Shown here: positions 32,362-42,819 of the stretch, one piece after another | Layout: each line of letters opens with the position of its first letter | How positions within the stretch are numbered: position 1 is the first letter of the stretch | Assembly (NCBI GenBank): GCA_903821335.1 | Contig: CAIJKV010000130.1 | Location: forward strand, 1 to 64,000 | Origin: an uncultured beta proteobacterium | GTDB lineage: Bacteria; Pseudomonadota; Gammaproteobacteria; Burkholderiales; Burkholderiaceae_B | DNA length: 64,000 nt | Direction: 5' to 3' | The notes under the pieces: model-generated | Database searches by the model: none | Told to the model about the DNA's origin: nothing | The model's input: only the letters and a program-made list of their open reading frames with translations | Program-made: the position numbers and the translations under genes

Positions 32362-32724
32362 TTACTTGCGAACGGCCAGCGGGCCAGGTTGCGCGGACAG
32401 CCAGGCCGCCACGTTTTCGATGTCCTGCTTGGACAACTGGGTGGCAAAAGCACCCATGACCGCGTTTTTGCGACCATTAGCCTGCACAGGCGCGCCGCTG
32501 GCGCCGCGCTGGTAGGCTGTCAGTGCGTGCATCAGGTAGTCCGCATGCTGACCAGCCAGGATCGGATAGGCGGGCGCGACAGGAGACTTGGCGTCAGGAC
32601 CATGGCACGAGGCACAATTGACTTTTTCCCAGACAGCCTTGCCAGCCGCCAGGTCGGCAGCGTGGGTCAGACCGGCGGACAGTGCGAACGTTGCGCCGAC
32701 GAGGGCGAGCGAAAGATGTTTCAT
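32362..32724 (-). CDS. Class I c-type cytochrome
   Basis: Periplasmic monohaem cytochrome of 120 residues: signal peptide MKHLSLALVGATFALSAGLTHA, haem site C37-A-S-C40-H41 and a likely distal Met in AVMGAF. It resembles small cytochrome c5/c4-half electron carriers that link bc1 or other donors to terminal oxidases. It lies 12 nt after a second cytochrome c gene; the pair looks co-transcribed and ends at the hairpin element. Confidence 0.93.
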   Translation of the reverse strand: MKHLSLALVGATFALSAGLTHAADLAAGKAVWEKVNCASCHGPDAKSPVAPAYPILAGQHADYLMHALTAYQRGASGAPVQANGRKNAVMGAFATQLSKQDIENVAAWLSAQPGPLAVRK

Positions 32725-32736
32725 ATGGCCCCCTGA

Positions 32737-33114
32737 TTATTTTAGGTTGGAGTAATAAGCCGACAGATCAGCAATATCCTGATCCGACAAGCTTTGAGCG
32801 ATCGCGTCCATCGTGGGATGGGTACGTTCGCCGGTGGCGTAGGCACGCAACGCGGCCTGGATGTAATCGGGGTTCTGGCCAGCGATCATCGGCACCGAGT
32901 AGACCTCAGGGAAACTGGCACGGTAACCAGGGATGCCATGGCAACCAATACACATGGACACCTTACTGGCTTTGGCGTTCTCGGCATTACCCACCAGCGC
33001 ATCGGCCGCGAACGCCGAGGTGGCGACCACACAGGAGACCACGAAGGCCAAGGCGGGAAGGGTGCTCGACAGCAAACGGCCGGGGCTGATGCTGTGGATC
33101 TTGAAGTTGGACAT
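32737..33114 (-). CDS. Class I c-type cytochrome
   Basis: Monohaem cytochrome c, 125 residues from ATG 33114. A long hydrophobic signal (ALAFVVSCVVATSAFA) precedes ADALVGNAENAKASKVS; the haem site is C55-I-G-C58-H59 and a distal Met may be in VPMIAGQNPDYIQ or HPTMDAI. ATG 33132 and an upstream TTG (33183) are alternative starts; none has a clear SD. First gene of the two-cytochrome operon, divergent from the MoxR gene. Confidence 0.9.
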   Translation of the reverse strand: MSNFKIHSISPGRLLSSTLPALAFVVSCVVATSAFAADALVGNAENAKASKVSMCIGCHGIPGYRASFPEVYSVPMIAGQNPDYIQAALRAYATGERTHPTMDAIAQSLSDQDIADLSAYYSNLK

Positions 33115-33268
33115 ATTGATCGGCGACTTCATCAAAGGGTTCTTGGTCTGACAGTTGAGGTTCCGGGATGCACCCGGCCGCAAAACGATGGGATTGTACG
33201 ATAATCGAAGAGATTAGACTCTTACAATCTGTTTTCACCTGCGACCCCCCCCACCTTCACGGCAACCG

Positions 33269-34150
33269 ATGACCTCTTCCACCCCGACCCCTACCCTGCC
33301 ACAGCGTTTTGACGGCACCGACCGCTACGTGGCGACCAACGACCTGAAACTGGCCGTGAATGCAGCCCTGACGCTGCAACGGCCCATCCTGATCAAGGGC
33401 GAACCCGGCACGGGTAAAACCATGCTGGCCGAAGAAGTCGCGCGTGCGCTCGGGCGCCCACTGATGCAATGGCACATCAAGTCGACCACCAAAGCTCACC
33501 AGGGGCTATACGAATACGACGCCGTGTCGCGCCTGCGCGATTCGCAACTGGGCGACGAGAAAGTCCGGGACATCCGCAACTACATCCTCAAGGGTGTGCT
33601 CTGGCAAGCCTTTGAATCGGACGAACCGGTGGTGCTGCTGATCGACGAGATCGACAAAGCGGACATTGAGTTCCCCAACGACCTGTTGCGTGAACTCGAC
33701 CAGATGGAGTTTCACGTCTACGAAACACGCGAAACGATCCGTGCCGTCCACCGTCCGCTGGTGATCATCACGTCCAACAATGAAAAAGACCTGCCGGATG
33801 CCTTCCTGCGTCGCTGTTTCTTTCATTACATCCGTTTCCCCGATCGCGACACCCTGCGCAGCATCGTGGATGTGCACTTCCCGAATCTGGCCGCCGATGT
33901 CCTGCGCGCAGCACTCGACACTTTTTTTGCCCTGCGTGACGCACCCGGCCTGAAGAAAAAGCCTTCGACCTCCGAGTTCCTGGACTGGCTGCGACTGCTG
34001 ATCGCCGAGGACGTCAGCGCCGCCCAGATCGACGCCCACGCCGCCACGTCAATCCCGATGCTGGCTGGTGCCCTGCTCAAAAACGAGCAGGACCTGCAAC
34101 TTCTTGAGCGTCTGGCTGCCGTCACACGCGGCACCACACGCCGAACCTAA
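33269..34150 (+). CDS. MoxR-family AAA+ ATPase
   Basis: AAA+ chaperone-like ATPase of 293 residues. Walker A GEPGTGKT (44-51), Walker B VVLLIDEIDKAD, sensor I ITSNNEKDLPDAFLRRC. MoxR/CbbQ-type ATPases act with a VWA protein to activate or insert cofactors into metalloenzymes. Such a VWA gene lies two genes downstream (34771), with an acetyltransferase between them. The client is unknown; nearby cytochromes are candidates. Confidence 0.93.
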   Translation: MTSSTPTPTLPQRFDGTDRYVATNDLKLAVNAALTLQRPILIKGEPGTGKTMLAEEVARALGRPLMQWHIKSTTKAHQGLYEYDAVSRLRDSQLGDEKVRDIRNYILKGVLWQAFESDEPVVLLIDEIDKADIEFPNDLLRELDQMEFHVYETRETIRAVHRPLVIITSNNEKDLPDAFLRRCFFHYIRFPDRDTLRSIVDVHFPNLAADVLRAALDTFFALRDAPGLKKKPSTSEFLDWLRLLIAEDVSAAQIDAHAATSIPMLAGALLKNEQDLQLLERLAAVTRGTTRRT

Positions 34151-34163
34151 GGACACATTCCTC

Positions 34164-34781
34164 ATGGCAACCGATCAGGGTTTCACGTCTCCGCCCGTAC
34201 GCTGCACGCTGAGTGGGCACGGTGTACGGCTCGAGCCTCTCAATCAGACCCACGCAACCGGCATCAGTGCCGCCGCGCGCGATGGCGACCTATGGAATCT
34301 GCGCGTGACCTCGGTGCCCACGCCAGCAGACACCACGGCCTATATCCAGGCTGCAATGGACGGCTACGTCGCCGGTCACATGCTTGCCTTTGCCGTGCTT
34401 GATGTGGTGTCGGGCAAGGTCATCGGCACGACGCGCTATCACGACATTCTCGCCTCGGTCGCCCGTCTCGAAATTGGCTACACCTGGTATGGAAAAAGCT
34501 GGCAGCGCACACATGTCAACACCGCCTGCAAGCTGCTGTTGATGTCGCACGCTTTTGACGAACTCGGTGCCGCAGTGGTGGGCTGGCGCACTGACAATTT
34601 CAACTATGCCTCGCAGCGCGCGATCGAACGCCTCGGCGCCAAACGCGACGGCGTATTGCGCCACCATGCCATGCGCCGCGACGGCACCGTGCGCGACACG
34701 GTGATGTACAGCGTGATCGCGGGTGAATGGCCCGAGGTCCGCGACCACCTGACTTATCAGCTCAATCGCCATGCTGATTGA
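34164..34781 (+). CDS. GNAT family N-acetyltransferase (RimJ/RimL type)
   Basis: Acetyltransferase of 205 residues, resembling the ribosomal-protein or small-molecule GNATs of the RimJ/RimL branch: VRLEPLNQTHATG at the N-terminus, AFAVLDVVSGKVIGTTRYHDI in the core and NYASQRAIERLGAKRDGVLRHHAMRRDG at the C-terminus. ATG 34164 has AAGGACA upstream. Its final 11 nt overlap the VWA gene, so all three genes (MoxR, GNAT, VWA) are probably one transcript. Confidence 0.9.
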   Translation: MATDQGFTSPPVRCTLSGHGVRLEPLNQTHATGISAAARDGDLWNLRVTSVPTPADTTAYIQAAMDGYVAGHMLAFAVLDVVSGKVIGTTRYHDILASVARLEIGYTWYGKSWQRTHVNTACKLLLMSHAFDELGAAVVGWRTDNFNYASQRAIERLGAKRDGVLRHHAMRRDGTVRDTVMYSVIAGEWPEVRDHLTYQLNRHAD

Positions 34782-35943
34782 TTTCTTCTACCACCTCCGT
34801 TCACAAAAGCTGTTGGTTTCCGTCAAGGAATACCTGACGCTTCTCGAGGCGCTTTCCACGCCCCTGATGCCGCCGTCGCTTGAAGATTTTTATTTCCTGG
34901 CGCGCACCACACTGGTCAAGGACGAAACCCTGTTTGACCGCTTCGACAGGGCTTTTTCCAGTTATTACAAAAGTCTCGAACAGAAATTGCCGCCAGGCAA
35001 GAAGATTCCCCTGGACTGGCTGGTCAAGGAATTTGAAAAGCGCCTGACCCCCGAGCAAAAAGCCGAACTTGAAAAGCACGGCTGGGACAAGCTCATGGAA
35101 ATGTTCAAGGAACGTCTCGAAGAACAAAAAGAGCGACATGCCGGCGGCAGCAAATGGATTGGTACCGGTGGCACTTCCCCGTTCGGCAATGGTGGCTACC
35201 ACCCCGAGGGGGTTCGCGTAGGCGGCAAATCAGCCGGCAACCGAACCGCCATTAAGGTCTGGGACGAGCGCCAGTTCCGTGATTACGACGACACGATTGA
35301 GCTTGGCACGCGTAACTTCAAGGTTGCGCTGCGGCGCCTGCGGCGTTTTGCCCGCCAGGGCGCGGAACTTGAACTGGATCTGGATGACACGATCACCAGC
35401 ACCGCGCGCAATGCGGGGTACCTGGACATCAAACTGGTGCCTGAACGGCACAACAGCGTCAAGGTCCTGATGCTGCTCGATGTGGGTGGCAGCATGGACG
35501 ACCACATCGCCCGCGTGGAAGAATTATTTTCCGCAGCCAGCAGCGAGTTCCGCAACCTTGAGGTTTACTACTTCCACAATTGCCCTTACGAGCACCTGTG
35601 GAAGTCCAACCGCCGCCGGCAGATGGAACGTTTCGAAACCTGGGACGTCCTGCGCAAATTCAACGCTGACTGGCGCTTGATTTTCGTCGGCGACGCCACC
35701 ATGAGCCCCTACGAAATCCTGCAACCCGGCGGTTCGGTCGAGCACTACAACAAGGAACCCGGTGCTGAGTGGTTGCAACGCATGGTGCACACCTGGCCAA
35801 AATCGGTCTGGCTCAACCCGGAACCGCAAGCCTCCTGGCAGTACCGGCAATCGATCTCACTGATTCGCAACATTATCGGTGACAAGATGTTCCCGGTGAC
35901 CGTCTCGGGCATCGAACAGGCAATGCGTCTGCTATCCAAGTGA
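34771..35943 (+). CDS. VWA domain protein, CoxE-like
   Basis: Protein of 390 residues with a helical N-terminal half (to about 225; rich in Lys/Glu between 85 and 125) and a C-terminal von Willebrand A domain. The MIDAS motif reads DVGGSMD (237-243), DxGxS rather than the usual DxSxS. Works with MoxR-type ATPases in complex maturation, for example CoxD/CoxE for CO dehydrogenase. The co-located MoxR gene supports such a pair here; the client is not defined. Confidence 0.9.
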   Translation: MLIDFFYHLRSQKLLVSVKEYLTLLEALSTPLMPPSLEDFYFLARTTLVKDETLFDRFDRAFSSYYKSLEQKLPPGKKIPLDWLVKEFEKRLTPEQKAELEKHGWDKLMEMFKERLEEQKERHAGGSKWIGTGGTSPFGNGGYHPEGVRVGGKSAGNRTAIKVWDERQFRDYDDTIELGTRNFKVALRRLRRFARQGAELELDLDDTITSTARNAGYLDIKLVPERHNSVKVLMLLDVGGSMDDHIARVEELFSAASSEFRNLEVYYFHNCPYEHLWKSNRRRQMERFETWDVLRKFNADWRLIFVGDATMSPYEILQPGGSVEHYNKEPGAEWLQRMVHTWPKSVWLNPEPQASWQYRQSISLIRNIIGDKMFPVTVSGIEQAMRLLSK

Positions 35944-36021
35944 ACCAAATCGGGTGGGCAGGCTCCAACCGGTTCACGTCCGCACTTTCTCTCCTATTTT
36001 CTCTTTTTCAGGATATTCCCC

Positions 36022-38772
36022 ATGCGTTTGTTCACTGACGCCCTGAAACGCGCCGTACTCGGTGCCGCGCTCTCTTTTGTCGCACTGCATGGCTGGGCCC
36101 AGACCCTGCCGGCTGGCATCACTGAAGTCACCAAGGTCGAAGGCATCACTGAATACCGGCTCGACAGCAACGGCTTGCGCGTGCTGCTTGCCCCGGACGA
36201 TTCCAAGCCGACCACCACCGTCAATATGACCTATCTTGTGGGCTCACGCCATGAGAATTACGGCGAAACCGGGATGGCGCATTTGCTCGAACACATGCTG
36301 TTCAAGGGCACCCCTACCACGCCGAACGCCTTGGGTGAATTTTCCAGGCGTGGTCTGCAGGCCAACGGTTCGACCTCCATGGACCGCACGAATTACTACG
36401 CCAGTTTTGCCGCCAGCCCCGACACGCTCGCCTGGTACCTGAGCTGGCAGGCCGACGCAATGATCAACTCAACGATCAGGCGCGAAGATCTCGACACCGA
36501 AATGACGGTGGTACGCAACGAAATGGAAAGCGGCGAAAACAACCCCTTCCAGATGTTGTGGCAAAAAATGCTTGGGGTCGCGTTCCAGTGGCATAACTAC
36601 GGAAAAACCACCATCGGCGCACGCTCTGACGTTGAAAACGTCGATATCGCTCAACTCCAGGCCTTTTACCGGGCGCACTACCAACCCGACAATGCGGTCC
36701 TGATTGTCGCAGGCAAGTTTGATCCGCAAGACGCCTTGAAGGACATTGCGCAGTCGTTTGGCAAAATTGCTAAGCCCACGCGCAAATTGCCGCCTGAGTA
36801 CACCGTTGAAACCGTCCAGGATGGCGAACGCAGCGTGACGCTGCGTCGCGTAGGCGGGTCGCCCATCGTCGCGGCCATGTATCACGTGCCAGCGGCTACC
36901 CACAAAGATTTCGCCGCGCTCGACCTGGCCAGCATGATCGTGGCCGACACGCCCTCCGGTCGTCTGTACAAGGCTCTGGTCCCGACCAAGCTGGCTGCCA
37001 GCGTGCTGGGTTTCACCATGGATGAGTTCGCGCCCGGCATCGTCATGTTCGGTGCCACCCTCCAACCCGGCATGGATCAGCCCAAGTCGCTCAATACACT
37101 GACTACGACGATTGAAGCGATCTCGAAAGAGCCTTTCACGCAGGAAGAACTTGATCGCGTACGCAGTCAGTGGCTAAAAGGCTGGGACCAGATGTTTAGC
37201 GATGCCCAGCAGATCGGCGTGGGCTTGTCAGAGGCCATCGCGATCGGTGACTGGCGCATGCTGTTCGTGGAACGCGACCGTATCCGTGCCGTCACGCTGG
37301 CCGATGTGCAACGCGTTGGCCAGGAATACCTGACGCAGTCCAACCGCACCGAAGGTCAGTACATCCCGACTGAAAAGCCCGTACGCGCACCACTCCCCGC
37401 CAGTCCCGACCTGCAAAAGGATCTGACTGGCTATGCGGGCGACGCCAACATCAAGCAGGCGCAAGCCTTTGACTCGTCACCGGCCAATATCGATGCCCGC
37501 ACACAGCGCAAGGATGTCAAGCTTGCAAACGGCAGTCTGAAGCTTGCGCTGTTGCCCAAGGAATCGCGTGGTGATCGCGTACGTGCCACGATGGACATCC
37601 AGAATGGCAGTGTCGACTCACTTAAGGGGCAACGTGTCAACACGATCGCCACGGCAGACCTGTTGCTCAAGGGGACCAGCCGGCTCACGCGTCAACAGAT
37701 CAGTGACCGCATCGATGCGCTGAACGCAGAGGTCAGCGTGACCGGCTCGGGTACCGACCTGACCATCAGCATGTCGACCACCCGGGCCAACATTGATGCT
37801 CTGATCAGTCTGATGCTCGAGGTCGTGCGCGACGCCAATTTCCCGCAAGACCAGGTCGACGAATACACCAGCAAACTGGTCACGAGCATAAAAAGCTCGA
37901 TGACCGAACCCACCGCGATTGCCTCACGCATGCTGGCCCGTCACGACAGCCCCTGGGCCAAAGACGACATCCGCTACATGCCGACTTTTGACGAATCGAT
38001 TGCCGCAGTGGAAGGGCTCAAGCGCGAGGCGCTAGTGAGTTTTCACGATACGTTTTACGGTGCTGGCAATGTATCGCTTTCTGCCGTCGGCAATTTTGAC
38101 CCGGTCACGCTTGAGCAGACAATCGTCAAGGGCCTGAACGACTGGAAAGCGGGCATGCCTTACACGCGCATCCCCAGTCCGTACCACAGCATCAAACCAG
38201 AACAGATGCAGGCACTGACACCCGACAAAGCCAATGCGTTTTATGTCGCCAAGATGCCCCTTAAGCTCCAGGACACCGATCCCGACTACCCCGCACTGTC
38301 TCTGGCAAACTTTCTGCTCGGCACCTCGGAAACCTCGCGCCTCTGGAACCGTGTCCGTGAAAAAGAAGGCCTGTCCTATAACGTGCGCAGCAGCCTGGCC
38401 GCCTCGGCTTTCGAGCCAAGCGGTTCGTGGTCGGCCTACGCAATCTTTGCCCCCGAGAATCGAACCCGGGTTGTGAAAGCGATCCAGGAAGAACTCGATC
38501 GGCTGGTGAACGACGGCTTTGACCCGGCGGAAGTCCAGGATGGCATCACCGCACTGCTGAACTATCGCAAGCTTTCGCGCGCGCAGGATGGCACGCTGGC
38601 TGCCACCTGGCTGAGCAATCTGGAAACGGGCCGCAGCTTCGCCTGGGCTGCAGACATGGACAAGAAGATCGCCGCCCTGACCCCGGAACAGCTCAACACC
38701 GCGGTACGCAAGTACCTCAAACCCACAGCGTTCAGCAGCGTGGCTGCAGGGGATTTTGAAAAGAAAAAATAA
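36022..38772 (+). CDS. Two-domain M16 family zinc metallopeptidase (pitrilysin-like)
   Basis: Exported peptidase of 916 residues, about twice the length of the single-domain processing peptidases. A signal peptide (1-26, ending HGWAQ) is followed by an active M16 unit with inverted zinc motif H87-LLE-H91 and the distal glutamate in VVRNEMESGENNP. The second M16 unit (about 490-916) lacks HxxEH and should be the structural half. AGGATA lies 7 nt before ATG. Probably degrades oligopeptides in the periplasm. Ends at the hairpin element near 38795. Confidence 0.94.
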   Translation: MRLFTDALKRAVLGAALSFVALHGWAQTLPAGITEVTKVEGITEYRLDSNGLRVLLAPDDSKPTTTVNMTYLVGSRHENYGETGMAHLLEHMLFKGTPTTPNALGEFSRRGLQANGSTSMDRTNYYASFAASPDTLAWYLSWQADAMINSTIRREDLDTEMTVVRNEMESGENNPFQMLWQKMLGVAFQWHNYGKTTIGARSDVENVDIAQLQAFYRAHYQPDNAVLIVAGKFDPQDALKDIAQSFGKIAKPTRKLPPEYTVETVQDGERSVTLRRVGGSPIVAAMYHVPAATHKDFAALDLASMIVADTPSGRLYKALVPTKLAASVLGFTMDEFAPGIVMFGATLQPGMDQPKSLNTLTTTIEAISKEPFTQEELDRVRSQWLKGWDQMFSDAQQIGVGLSEAIAIGDWRMLFVERDRIRAVTLADVQRVGQEYLTQSNRTEGQYIPTEKPVRAPLPASPDLQKDLTGYAGDANIKQAQAFDSSPANIDARTQRKDVKLANGSLKLALLPKESRGDRVRATMDIQNGSVDSLKGQRVNTIATADLLLKGTSRLTRQQISDRIDALNAEVSVTGSGTDLTISMSTTRANIDALISLMLEVVRDANFPQDQVDEYTSKLVTSIKSSMTEPTAIASRMLARHDSPWAKDDIRYMPTFDESIAAVEGLKREALVSFHDTFYGAGNVSLSAVGNFDPVTLEQTIVKGLNDWKAGMPYTRIPSPYHSIKPEQMQALTPDKANAFYVAKMPLKLQDTDPDYPALSLANFLLGTSETSRLWNRVREKEGLSYNVRSSLAASAFEPSGSWSAYAIFAPENRTRVVKAIQEELDRLVNDGFDPAEVQDGITALLNYRKLSRAQDGTLAATWLSNLETGRSFAWAADMDKKIAALTPEQLNTAVRKYLKPTAFSSVAAGDFEKKK

Positions 38773-38794
38773 TCGATGATGTACATGCTGCAAT

Positions 38795-38845
38795 AAAAAG
38801 CACCCCAAAGGTTGGATTGACGTCCAACTTTTGGGGTGCAGTTCA
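38795..38845 (-). terminator. Dispersed hairpin element, copy 2 (probable dnaJ terminator)
   Basis: Arms 38801-38816 and 38823-38838 are base-for-base the same as in copy 1 at 32256; only loop bases (TTGACG here, TTGGTG there) and the flanks differ. On the minus strand the stem is followed by C then TTTTT (38795-38799), 69 nt after the dnaJ stop, the same spacing as copy 1 has from its gene. It also separates dnaJ from the convergent M16 gene. Confidence 0.75.
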
Positions 38846-38907
38846 TAACGCAGCCCTTTTTTTTGTCGGAACAAAGTCGCCCACAAGGTTGACTCTGCAC
38901 AAACCTA

Positions 38908-40023
38908 TCAGGAAAAGAACTCTTTTACCCGATCGGTCCAGGACTTGCTCTGCGGTGAGTGGCGCTCGCCGCCATCGCTCAGCGATGCCTCGAACTGACG
39001 CAGGATATCTTTTTGCGCATCACTCAGGCGTACAGGCGTTTCGACCACCACGTGACAGTACAGGTCGCCCGGATACGCACCACGCACCCCTTTGATGCCC
39101 TTGCTACGCAAGCGGAAGGTCTTGCCCGACTGCGTACCCTCGGGGATGCTGATCTCGGCCTTGCCATTCAGGGTCGGAACCTGGATGTCGCCACCCAGCG
39201 CTGCCGTCGTAAACGGTATGGTCAGTTCACAGTGCAGATCATCCGTGTCGCGCTGGAAAATCTTGTGTTCCTTGATGTGAATCTCAACGAACAGATCGCC
39301 TGACGGCCCGCCATTAATACCAGGCTCGCCGTTGCCAGACGACCGAATACGCATGCCATCATCAATCCCCGCAGGGATCTTGACCTGCAGGGTCTTGTTG
39401 CGACGGATACGTCCGACGCCATCACACGACACGCAGGGGTCGGTGACCTCTTTACCGTTGCCGTGACAGGTGGGGCAGGTCTGCTGCACACTGAAAAAGC
39501 CCTGCTGCATGCGCACGGCGCCCGAACCGCCACAGGTGTGACAGGTCTTGGGGGTGGTACCAGGCTTGGCACCGCTGCCCTTGCATACCTCGCAGTTTTC
39601 CCAGCTCGGCACGCGGATTTCAGTATCAAAACCGTTAGCCGCTTGCTCAAGGGTGATTTCCATCGAATATTTGAGGTCGGCGCCACGATAGACCTGCGGG
39701 CCACCGCCACCGCGTCGCGCGCCACCAAATATTTCACCAAATATGTCACCAAACGCATCGCCAAACCCGGCACCGCCAGCCATGCCAGCAGCGTTGGGAT
39801 CAACACCTGCGTGACCGTAGCGGTCGTACGCTGCCCGTTTGCTTTCATCGGACAGCATTTCGTAGGCCTCTTTGGCCTGCTTGAATTTTTCTTCGGACTG
39901 CTTGTCACCCGGGTTGCGATCGGGGTGGAACTTCATGGCCAACTTGCGATAAGCCTTTTTCAGGTCTTCTTCTGACGCATTTTTGGCAACACCAAGAATT
40001 TCGTAATAGTCGCGCTTTGCCAT
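38908..40023 (-). CDS. dnaJ: Chaperone protein DnaJ
   Basis: Hsp40 co-chaperone of 371 residues that stimulates DnaK ATPase. J domain (1-70) with HPD in [11 protein letters not shown], Gly/Phe-rich linker ([19 protein letters not shown]), four CxxCxGxG zinc repeats ([32 protein letters not shown]), and the substrate-binding C-terminal domain. Full length. It follows dnaK after an intrinsic terminator, so its expression may be partly uncoupled. Confidence 0.99.
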   Translation of the reverse strand: MAKRDYYEILGVAKNASEEDLKKAYRKLAMKFHPDRNPGDKQSEEKFKQAKEAYEMLSDESKRAAYDRYGHAGVDPNAAGMAGGAGFGDAFGDIFGEIFGGARRGGGGPQVYRGADLKYSMEITLEQAANGFDTEIRVPSWENCEVCKGSGAKPGTTPKTCHTCGGSGAVRMQQGFFSVQQTCPTCHGNGKEVTDPCVSCDGVGRIRRNKTLQVKIPAGIDDGMRIRSSGNGEPGINGGPSGDLFVEIHIKEHKIFQRDTDDLHCELTIPFTTAALGGDIQVPTLNGKAEISIPEGTQSGKTFRLRSKGIKGVRGAYPGDLYCHVVVETPVRLSDAQKDILRQFEASLSDGGERHSPQSKSWTDRVKEFFS

Positions 40024-40051
40024 GGTCTGAGGCTCTGGGAATAAATCAAAT

Positions 40052-40092
40052 CAAAAAAACTCGCCCGGAAAGCTCTTTTGGAGCCCCGGGCG
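40052..40092 (-). terminator. Intrinsic terminator between dnaK and dnaJ
   Basis: CGCCCGG (40062-40068) pairs with CCGGGCG (40086-40092), with further inner pairing of GGCTC and GAGCT on the minus strand. The stem is followed by AG and a seven-T run on the minus strand (40053-40059). It should reduce dnaJ expression relative to dnaK, or fully separate them. Confidence 0.82.
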
Positions 40093-40113
40093 GTGGAGTC
40101 TTACTTCAACTGA

Positions 40114-42060
40114 TCACGAGTGATCGCGCTTGACTTCTTTGAAGTCAGCATCGACCACATTGTCATCCGCCGGCTTGGCGCCTGCCTGGCCTGCCCCACC
40201 GGGTGCTGCCTGCTGGGCTGCACCCTGCTGTGCCTGCATGTCGGCGTACATCTTTTCACCGAGTTTCTGTGAGGCCGTCGACAGTGCTTCAACCTTGGCA
40301 TCGATTGCAGCCTTGTCGGCTTCGCTCTTGAGCAGTTCCTCAACGTCGGCAATAGCAGCCTCGATCGCCTTTTTATCGGCTTCCTCGAGCTTTTCACCAT
40401 ACTCGGTCAACGACTTGCGCGTCGAGTGAACCAGAGCGTCCGCGCCATTGCGGGCCAACGCCAACTCGGCGATACGGTGGTCTTCCTCGGCGTTGGCCTC
40501 GGCATCTTTGACCATGCGCTCGATTTCGTCTTCCGTCAGGCCAGAATTCGCCTTGATGGTGATCTTGTTTTCTTTGCCAGTGCCCTTGTCCTTGGCCGAC
40601 ACGTGCACGATACCGTTGGCGTCGATGTCAAACGTGACTTCGATCTGTGGCGTGCCGCGTGATGCTGGCGGGATGCCCTCGAGATTGAACTCACCCAACG
40701 TCTTGTTGCCGGCTGCGATTTCACGTTCGCCCTGGAATACCTTGATCGTCACGGCCGGCTGATTGTCGTCAGCCGTCGAGAACACCTGCGAAAAGCGGGT
40801 GGGAATCGTCGTGTTCTTGGCGATCATCTTGGTCATCACGCCGCCAAGCGTTTCAATGCCAAGCGAAAGCGGGGTCACGTCAAGCAGCAGCACGTCCTTG
40901 CGGTCGCCAGACAACACCGAACCCTGGATAGCTGCGCCTGCGGCAACAGCTTCGTCGGGGTTGACGTCTTTACGCGGTTCGCGGCCGAAAAATTCTTTGA
41001 CCTTTTCCTGCACCTTAGGCATGCGGGTCATGCCGCCTACCAGGATCACGTCATCAATATCGCCTACCTTGACACCTGAGTCCTTGATCGCAATGCGGCA
41101 AGGCTCGATCGTGCGTTCGATCAGTTCTTCAACCAGCGACTCGAGCTTTGCACGGGTCATTTTCAGATTCAAGTGCTTGGGGCCGGACGCATCCGCCGTA
41201 ATGTAAGGCAGGTTGATGTCAGTCTGCTGGGCAGATGAAAGTTCAATCTTGGCCTTTTCGGCGGCATCTTTCAGGCGCTGCAGTGCGAGCACGTCTTTCG
41301 ACAGGTCAACGCCCTGCTCTTTCTTGAACTCGGCAATCACGTATTCGATGATGCGCTGGTCAAAGTCCTCGCCACCCAGGAAGGTATCGCCGTTGGTCGA
41401 CAGCACTTCAAACTGTTTTTCACCGTCAACGTCGGCGATCTCAATGATCGAGATGTCGAACGTACCACCGCCCAAGTCATATACCGCGATCTTGCGATCA
41501 CCTTTTTCAGACTTGTCCATACCGAAAGCCAGTGCTGCGGCGGTCGGCTCGTTGATGATGCGTTTGACGTCGAGGCCGGCAATACGACCAGCGTCCTTGG
41601 TTGCCTGGCGCTGGCTGTCGTTGAAGTACGCGGGCACGGTAATGACAGCCTCGGTCACTTCTTCGCCCAAAAAGTCTTCAGCGGTCTTTTTCATTTTGCG
41701 CAGAATGTCGGCCGACACCTGTGAAGGTGCCAACTTCTTGTTCTGGGCTTCAACCCATGCGTCACCGTTGTCAGCTTTGACAATCTTGTAAGGCATCAGT
41801 TTGATGTCTTTCTGTACAGCGTCTTCCGAGTACTTGCGGCCAATCAGGCGCTTGACAGCGTAGAGGGTATTGGTCGGGTTGGTGACGGCCTGGCGTTTAG
41901 CAGGTGCGCCAACCAGCGTCTCGCCGTCTTCCATATAGGCGACGATCGAAGGCGTGGTGCGCGTGCCTTCCGCGTTTTCGAGGATCCTGACCTTGCCGCC
42001 GTCCATCACTGCCACGCAGCTGTTGGTCGTGCCGAGGTCGATACCGATAATCTTGCTCAT
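40114..42060 (-). CDS. dnaK: Chaperone protein DnaK (Hsp70)
   Basis: Hsp70 chaperone of 648 residues. N-terminal phosphate loop [13 protein letters not shown], ATPase-domain signatures [12 protein letters not shown] and [14 protein letters not shown], linker [14 protein letters not shown], then the peptide-binding domain and lid ending in an Ala/Gln/Gly-rich tail and [12 protein letters not shown]. Complete. A sigma-32 promoter match lies upstream (42118-42143). Order on the minus strand is grpE-dnaK-dnaJ. Confidence 0.99.
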   Translation of the reverse strand: MSKIIGIDLGTTNSCVAVMDGGKVRILENAEGTRTTPSIVAYMEDGETLVGAPAKRQAVTNPTNTLYAVKRLIGRKYSEDAVQKDIKLMPYKIVKADNGDAWVEAQNKKLAPSQVSADILRKMKKTAEDFLGEEVTEAVITVPAYFNDSQRQATKDAGRIAGLDVKRIINEPTAAALAFGMDKSEKGDRKIAVYDLGGGTFDISIIEIADVDGEKQFEVLSTNGDTFLGGEDFDQRIIEYVIAEFKKEQGVDLSKDVLALQRLKDAAEKAKIELSSAQQTDINLPYITADASGPKHLNLKMTRAKLESLVEELIERTIEPCRIAIKDSGVKVGDIDDVILVGGMTRMPKVQEKVKEFFGREPRKDVNPDEAVAAGAAIQGSVLSGDRKDVLLLDVTPLSLGIETLGGVMTKMIAKNTTIPTRFSQVFSTADDNQPAVTIKVFQGEREIAAGNKTLGEFNLEGIPPASRGTPQIEVTFDIDANGIVHVSAKDKGTGKENKITIKANSGLTEDEIERMVKDAEANAEEDHRIAELALARNGADALVHSTRKSLTEYGEKLEEADKKAIEAAIADVEELLKSEADKAAIDAKVEALSTASQKLGEKMYADMQAQQGAAQQAAPGGAGQAGAKPADDNVVDADFKEVKRDHS

Positions 42061-42117
42061 GATGGGGTTACCTTATTTGGGAATCAGAATGGGGTGAAAA
42101 TCTTTGATGGGTAATAA

Positions 42118-42143
42118 CTGGGGCGCAATTCGATGATTTCAAG
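42118..42143 (-). promoter_or_regulatory. Sigma-32 (RpoH) heat-shock promoter of dnaK
   Basis: On the minus strand CTTGAAA (42143-42137), a 13-nt spacer, then CCCCAG (42123-42118): an exact -35 and near-exact -10 for the heat-shock sigma factor (CTTGAAA-N13/14-CCCCAT). It lies about 57 nt upstream of the dnaK ATG. Confidence 0.85.
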
Positions 42144-42233
42144 CCTGAAAAATATGTTTTTGTCCTGAAAACAGTCAAAAACCTACATTTTTTACACCAT
42201 TCAGGCAAGAACCAACGACCGCGCACCGGGGCA

Positions 42234-42782
42234 TCACGCGGCTACGGTCACCAGCGCGGGACGCAGGACGCGGTCGGCGATCAGGTAGCCCTTCTGGAGC
42301 GTCTGCACGACCGTGTTGGGTTCCTGCTGGGCAGGAATGGTGGCAATAGCCTGGTGCTGATGTGGATCAAATTTTTCGCCAGGCTGGGGGGCAATTTCCT
42401 TGAGATGATTGCGATCAAACGCCGCGACCAACTGCTTGAGCGTCATTTCAATGCCGGCACGCATGTCGGCAGCGCTTTGCTCAGTCTGGGCCAGTGCGGC
42501 TTCCAGACTGTCTTTAACCGGCACCAGCCCTTCGGCGAACGATTCAATTCCGAATTTGCGGGCTTTCGAGACCTCGTCCTGGGCGCGGCGACGCACGTTT
42601 TCCATTTCGGCGTGGGCACGCAACGTCTGGTCGCGGTGCTCGGCCGCCTGGGCCTGAACCGTCGCCAGTTCTGCCTGCAACTGGGCAACAGGATCGAGCG
42701 CTGCGTCGGTTGCGGGCTCTGCACCGATAGCGCTGGGATTGACGTCAGGGTGTGCATCAGCCGAATCATGGGTCGCGGTCAT
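42234..42782 (-). CDS. grpE: Nucleotide exchange factor GrpE
   Basis: DnaK nucleotide-exchange factor of 182 residues: acidic/Ala-rich N-terminal tail, long coiled coil ([34 protein letters not shown]), then the compact beta head with [27 protein letters not shown]-like ending. GGAGAAG precedes ATG 42782. It has its own sigma-32 promoter match. Confidence 0.97.
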   Translation of the reverse strand: MTATHDSADAHPDVNPSAIGAEPATDAALDPVAQLQAELATVQAQAAEHRDQTLRAHAEMENVRRRAQDEVSKARKFGIESFAEGLVPVKDSLEAALAQTEQSAADMRAGIEMTLKQLVAAFDRNHLKEIAPQPGEKFDPHQHQAIATIPAQQEPNTVVQTLQKGYLIADRVLRPALVTVAA

Positions 42783-42819
42783 GGAACTTCTCCAGGAAAA
42801 ATAATTTGTTGCCCACCAT

